Shown: one piece after another, positions 58,908-64,000 of the stretch
How the letters are laid out: each line of letters begins with the position of its first letter
Numbering within the stretch: position 1 is the first letter of the stretch
Source of the DNA: Bacillus sp. ISL-41
Lineage (GTDB): Bacteria > Bacillota > Bacilli > Bacillales > Cytobacillaceae
Assembly: GCF_018613235.1 (NCBI RefSeq)
Contig: NZ_JAGGQP010000034.1
Location: 62,001-126,000, forward strand
Direction of reading: 5' to 3'
Length of the DNA stretch: 64,000 nt
Made by a program: the position numbers and the translations under genes
Notes under the pieces: model-generated
Seen by the model: only the letters and a program-made list of their open reading frames with translations
Told to the model about the DNA's origin: nothing
Databases searched by the model: none

Positions 58908-60650
58908 TTACATTTCCTTGCTTAATGGCGGTGGATTATTCCTGCTGAAGGCTGCGATTGCCTCGATGATGATCCAGAAGACAAATATCAGGATCAGTCC
59001 GCCGATACCAAAGAGCAGCATATTCAGCTCGCCGCCCCCATATCCAGACCACTGGAAAACGACCTGTTGAATCATAGCCCAGAGTGTCATGAAGAAAACG
59101 AACACCATTGGGATGAAAGTAACGAGATAATTCCTTCCCTGACGTTTTAGCCAGATGGAAACGAGCAGAAGGCTTACCCCTGCCAATAGCTGGTTGCTTG
59201 TTCCGAACAGCGGCCACAACAGGTATCCGCCAGAACCGAATCCATTAGGACCTTTTGGCAAAAGTACAAGCGCTGCACTGGAAACAACTGCGACAGTTGT
59301 CGCTACATGGGTTTTAGTCAAAGCCTGGACATTATATTCGCTTCCGATCTCAGCAATGATATAACGCATCAATCTGACTGAAGTATCCAAAGTTGTAGCG
59401 GCAAAGCTGACAACAATGATGGAAACAATTGTCCTTGCGATGTCCGCAGGAATCCAAATGCCAGTCGCAAGCTGGGCAGCACCATTGATGAAGTTGCCAA
59501 GGCCGCCTGAACTTGCAGCCGCAAAGCTTGAATACGCAGCAGTAAAATCAGCTTTTGTCGCAAATACAGTGACAACTGCAATGATGGCGATCAGTGCAAG
59601 AACCCCTTCCCCAACTGCACCAAGATAACCAACAAAACGGGCATCCGTTTCTTTTTCCAGCTGTTTGGAGGAAGTCCCCGAAGAAACCAGTCCATGGAAC
59701 CCGGAAATCGCCCCGCAGGCAATTGTGATGAACAATAGCGGGAACCAGGAAACATCGGTAGCCGCAGCATTCATCGCCGGAGCTGTAACTTCTGGCTGAA
59801 GGAGAACTAACCCAGCATATAAAATGAATAAACCTACAACCAACTGGTGTGAATTGATATAATCACGAGGCTGAAGGAGCTTCCAGACCGGCAGTGTTGA
59901 AGCAATGTACACGTAAACCATCAACACGATAATCCAGACTAAGAAAGCCATTGATACACCACTCAGGCCAAACATGACGGTGTTATCCGCTCCGCCAAAG
60001 TATTTCACAAGATCAATCTGCAATGCCGGTACACGGCTGGCCAGGATTGCGGCACCATACATGACCGCAAGTGCGACCAATGAAGGCAGAAGCATCCCTT
60101 TTTTCTTTTTATAAACAGCATAGCCAATCCAGATTGCGAGCGGAATTTGCAGGAATACGGACAGGACGCTTGCCGGGAAGTTGATAAATAAGTTCGCGAT
60201 GACCCATGCAAAAACGGCGTTGACCATCAAAACAAGTATTAAAATAATGAATAAGAACATGATTTTCGCACGTTTGCCAATCAGCTTATTTGTGATGGTA
60301 CCTACTGACTGTCCCTTATTCCTGACTGAAAGGACAAGAGTTCCGAAGTCATGGACACCTGCCGCAAAGACCGTCCCCAAAGTAACCCACAGGAATGCTG
60401 GAAGCCATCCCCAGTATACAGCGATTGCTGGCCCGACAATCGGTGCAGCTCCGGCAACAGAGGTAAAATGGTGGCCCCATAAGATCATTTTCTTCGTTGG
60501 GACAAAATCCACCCCATCCGAAAACTGGTGTGCCGGTGTAACGTAGTTAGGATCGAGACGGTAAATCTTTTCTGCTACCCACTTGGAATAGAAGCGATAG
60601 CCAATCGCAAAGACAATCATTCCGATCACGGCTAACCATAAAGAATTCAT
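58908..60650 (-). CDS. cstA: Carbon starvation protein A, peptide/pyruvate transporter
   Basis: A 580-residue polytopic membrane protein with about 16 hydrophobic segments. The N-terminal YRFYSKWVAEKIYRLDPN and the WGHHFTSVAGAAPIVGPAIAV block are CstA signatures. CstA proteins take up peptides, and relatives transport pyruvate, when carbon is scarce. This is the shorter Gram-positive form. ATG start behind AAAGGAGG. First gene of the cstA, cory-CC-star, ArsA unit, divergent from the protease gene. Confidence 0.92.
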   Translation of the reverse strand: MNSLWLAVIGMIVFAIGYRFYSKWVAEKIYRLDPNYVTPAHQFSDGVDFVPTKKMILWGHHFTSVAGAAPIVGPAIAVYWGWLPAFLWVTLGTVFAAGVHDFGTLVLSVRNKGQSVGTITNKLIGKRAKIMFLFIILILVLMVNAVFAWVIANLFINFPASVLSVFLQIPLAIWIGYAVYKKKKGMLLPSLVALAVMYGAAILASRVPALQIDLVKYFGGADNTVMFGLSGVSMAFLVWIIVLMVYVYIASTLPVWKLLQPRDYINSHQLVVGLFILYAGLVLLQPEVTAPAMNAAATDVSWFPLLFITIACGAISGFHGLVSSGTSSKQLEKETDARFVGYLGAVGEGVLALIAIIAVVTVFATKADFTAAYSSFAAASSGGLGNFINGAAQLATGIWIPADIARTIVSIIVVSFAATTLDTSVRLMRYIIAEIGSEYNVQALTKTHVATTVAVVSSAALVLLPKGPNGFGSGGYLLWPLFGTSNQLLAGVSLLLVSIWLKRQGRNYLVTFIPMVFVFFMTLWAMIQQVVFQWSGYGGGELNMLLFGIGGLILIFVFWIIIEAIAAFSRNNPPPLSKEM

Positions 60651-60820
60651 TTTTATAAACCTCCTTTTTTATGAGTTGGTATTACAACTTAATAATAAAA
60701 ATATATTGCTGGATTAGTCAATAAATTCTGACTACTTTTCTTAAAATCCTTTCTCCAAGCATTCACTCCTGCCTATAAAAATTTCCCAACATACAGATTC
60801 GACAATTTTTGACTTAGTTG

Positions 60821-60849
60821 TTGAAATGTTCAGACTATTAGAGTATAAA
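60821..60849 (+). promoter_or_regulatory. Promoter of the neutral protease gene
   Basis: TTGAAA (60821-60826) and TATAAA (60844-60849) with a 17-nt spacer, about 55 nt before the TTG start codon. A second AT-rich TATAAT follows at once. Confidence 0.55.
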
Positions 60850-60879
60850 TATTATAATCTACTAATTCCTATTAGATAG

Positions 60880-62535
<1,656 letters not shown>

Positions 62536-62558
62536 TAGCTTTATATTTATATTTAGAC

Positions 62559-62594
62559 AAACTGGCTCATTTATTATTGTGAGCCAGTTTTTTT
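62559..62594 (+). terminator. Terminator of the neutral protease gene
   Basis: AAACTGGCTCA and TGAGCCAGTTT form an 11-bp perfect stem with a 10-nt loop, followed by TTTT. Confidence 0.92.
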
Positions 62595-62681
62595 ATACTG
62601 CTGCTGATCTCTCGATTTCTGGTTTAAATGAGAGAATGAGTATTAAGGTTTTGAGTAAGCTGGATTGAGGATGAATAATCC

Positions 62682-63149
62682 TGACAGCTTTGGCTTCAGA
62701 TCATGAAAAGTTGTCACAATAACAACGTAATCTTGACAGATTTGCCCTCGTATCCAGAAAAGCTGTCACGAAACCAATGGAATCTTGACAGCTTTGGCTT
62801 CGAAACATGAAAAGCTGTCACAATAACAACGTAATCTTGACAGCTTTGGCTTCGGATCATGAAAAGTTGTCACGAAACCAATGGAATCTTGACAGCTTTG
62901 GCTTCGGATTATGAAAAGTTGTCACAAAACCAATGGAATCTTGACAGCTTTGGCTTCGGATCATGAAAAGCTGTCACAAAACCAATGGAATCTTGACAGC
63001 TTTGGCTTCGGATCATGAAAAGCTGTCACAAAACCAATGGAATCTTGACAGCTTTGGCTTCGGATCATGAAAAGTTGTCACAATAACAACGTAATCTTGA
63101 CAGATTTGCCCTCGTATCCAGAAAACCTGTCAAAAAAGAATCACTATTC
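62682..63149. repeat. 52-bp tandem array, TGACAG/CTGTCA family (9 units)
   Basis: TGACAG recurs at 62682, 62734, 62786, 62838, 62890, 62942, 62994, 63046 and 63098, always 52 bp apart. Each unit holds arms TGACAGCTTT and AAAGCTGTCA (or TTGTCA variants), a loop of about 15 nt and a spacer of about 17 nt. Two loop types (GGCTTCGGATCATG and TTTGCCCTCGTATCC) and two spacer types (AACAACGTAATCT and ACCAATGGAATCT) are mixed, so units have recombined. It fills the gap between the protease terminator and the S-box promoter. Confidence 0.95.
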
Positions 63150-63223
63150 CATGACAAATACTTAAATTAATCTTACATCGCAGGAATCTTCTGCTTAGAT
63201 ACTTCACCGCTTTAATAAAATGA

Positions 63224-63252
63224 TTGACATCCTTCCATAACCGATGTAATAT
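63224..63252 (+). promoter_or_regulatory. Promoter of the S-box/metI leader
   Basis: TTGACA (63224-63229) and TAATAT (63247-63252) with a 17-nt spacer, about 30 nt upstream of the riboswitch aptamer. Confidence 0.8.
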
Positions 63253-63283
63253 TTAGAGAAATTTAATAATTCAATAATATGAA

Positions 63284-63443
63284 ATCTTATCCAGAGAAGC
63301 TGAGGGTCTGGCCCTGTGAAGCTTCAGCAACCTTCAATTATTTTTTGTTGAAAAGGTGCTAATTCCAGCAAGTTCTTGAAACTTGGCAGATAAGAAGACT
63401 GGCTACTAACTGTAAAGTCTTCTTCTTAAGAAGGCTTTTTTTG
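63284..63443 (+). ncRNA. SAM-I (S-box) riboswitch with intrinsic terminator
   Basis: P1 is formed by CTTATC (63286-63291) and GATAAG (63389-63394). Conserved aptamer blocks CCAGAGAAGCTGAGGG, CTGGCCCTGTGAAGC and CAGCAACC are present. The expression platform is the AGTCTTCTT/AGAAGGCT hairpin followed by seven T residues. S-adenosylmethionine binding should favour the terminator and shut off metI. Confidence 0.93.
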
Positions 63444-63570
63444 TTTTATTAGGGATCTCACACTGACTTTCTGGATCATTGTCGATCAAGTCCCTTTTTA
63501 AGTCGATTACCTCGTCTTTTCTCATAAAACAAAAAACTGCCATCTGACTATAAAATTAGGAGTGAATAAA

Positions 63571-64000
63571 TTGGCTGAAATCGATACAAAGCTAGCACAG
63601 CTTGGCAACAGGAGTGAATCATCAACAGGTGCGGTCAATCCACCAATATATTTAACGACAGCCTACCGCCACGAAGGGATTGGACAATCCAGCGGCTATG
63701 ATTATGTCCGCACGGGCAATCCTACTCGCGAAATCCTTGAAAAGGCGATTGCAGACCTGGAGGATGGTGACCGCGGTTTTGCCTGCAGCTCCGGAATGGC
63801 AGCAATCTGGACAGTTCTCTCATTATTCGAGTATGGAGATGAATGGATTGTTTCAAAGGATTTATACGGGGGAACTTACCGGCTTCTGGAGCAGGGTTTC
63901 AAAAAGTGGGGATTACAAAGTACATATGCTGACATGGCCGATTTAAAAGAAATCAAATCCGCAATCAATCATCGGACAAAGGCTCTTTTTGTAGAAACGC
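63571..64000 (+). CDS. metI: Cystathionine gamma-synthase/O-acetylhomoserine thiolyase, 5' part
   Basis: Open frame from a TTG start behind TAGGAGTG to the window end (143 codons). It begins AEIDTKLAQLGNRSE and contains TGAVNPPIYLTTAYRHEG, YDYVRTGNPTREILE, FACSSGMAAIWTVL and KDLYGGTYRLLEQGF, the start of the Cys/Met-metabolism PLP family. The PLP lysine lies beyond the window. In Bacillus subtilis, metI heads metIC under S-box control, the same arrangement as here. It makes cystathionine (or homocysteine) from an activated homoserine in methionine synthesis. Confidence 0.88.
   Translation, partial: MAEIDTKLAQLGNRSESSTGAVNPPIYLTTAYRHEGIGQSSGYDYVRTGNPTREILEKAIADLEDGDRGFACSSGMAAIWTVLSLFEYGDEWIVSKDLYGGTYRLLEQGFKKWGLQSTYADMADLKEIKSAINHRTKALFVET

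Noticed and set aside
62682-63120. Promoter cluster because each unit contains TTGACAG
   Set aside because: No matching -10 element follows at 16-18 nt in the units; the TTGACA match is part of the hairpin arm.
62682-63149. CRISPR array
   Set aside because: Spacing is regular, but the segments between the arms are themselves repeated in two types only. There are no unique spacers, no cas genes and no leader, and the same 52-bp period occurs in unrelated families.

Overview
The window comes from a low-to-moderate GC, spore-former-type Bacillaceae chromosome, in the range of Bacillus or Mesobacillus. The evidence is the gene set: a TnrA-type nitrogen regulator beside an Amt transporter, type II pantothenate kinase, an RsbR-type stressosome protein, a KinB-like histidine kinase, an S-box (SAM-I) riboswitch ahead of metI, a thermolysin-family protease, DUF3900 and DUF3892 proteins, and strong AGGAGG ribosome binding sites with frequent GTG and TTG starts. 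No rRNA, tRNA, CRISPR array, prophage or transposase was seen.

Layout. 0.3-7.4 kb: a DDAH-like hydrolase, an Fbp-like small protein, then a nitrogen block (tnrA, amt, a GlnD-like nucleotidyltransferase and a DEDDh exonuclease) with textbook TnrA/GlnR boxes before tnrA and amt, followed by a luciferase-like monooxygenase and coaW. 7.9-24.5 kb: two long minus-strand acyl-CoA units. One holds two acyl-CoA dehydrogenases, an SDR, a thiolase, an APH-like kinase, a ComB-like phosphatase, an esterase, an acyl-CoA ligase and a complete Liv-type ABC importer. The other holds an acyl-CoA dehydrogenase, an SDR and a split MaoC hydratase. 24.7-31.7 kb: DUF3892, Fe/Mn superoxide dismutase, M42 peptidase, acyl-CoA dehydrogenase, Fe-alcohol dehydrogenase and aldehyde dehydrogenase. 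32.4-43.1 kb: a second fatty/hydroxy-acid region with an R2-like ligand-binding oxidase, two acyl-CoA ligases, a phosphotriesterase-like lactonase, a crotonase, SDRs, a thioesterase and a TetR regulator. 43.4-58 kb: housekeeping and stress genes (methyltransferase, Nudix, DUF3900, SbcCD, RsbR, Csp, histidine kinase, a membrane-anchored nuclease). 57.6-64 kb: an ArsA-like ATPase, a cory-CC-star protein and CstA, then neutral protease and the S-box-controlled start of metI.

How the genes work together. Four similar palindromes (centre CCGG or CTAG, outer arms ACATACC/GGTATGT) lie in front of four of the acyl-CoA transcription units, and one of these units encodes the only TetR repressor in the window. 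This suggests a local TetR regulon spanning about 35 kb. Within it, a separate kinase and an ACAD10/11-type dehydrogenase, together with a lactonase, acyl-CoA ligases, SDR and thiolase, resemble the 4-hydroxyacid (levulinate-type) route. I infer that the cluster activates and degrades lactone-derived or hydroxylated acids imported by the Liv-type transporter.

The most unusual structural signal is non-coding. Three intergenic tandem arrays of unrelated sequence (27.36, 31.78 and 62.68 kb), plus a decayed pair at 0.2 kb, have the same unit length of 52 bp (51 in the decayed pair), and each unit carries its own inverted repeat. A separate hairpin-rich interspersed repeat occurs at 7.5, 24.6 and 43.2 kb.
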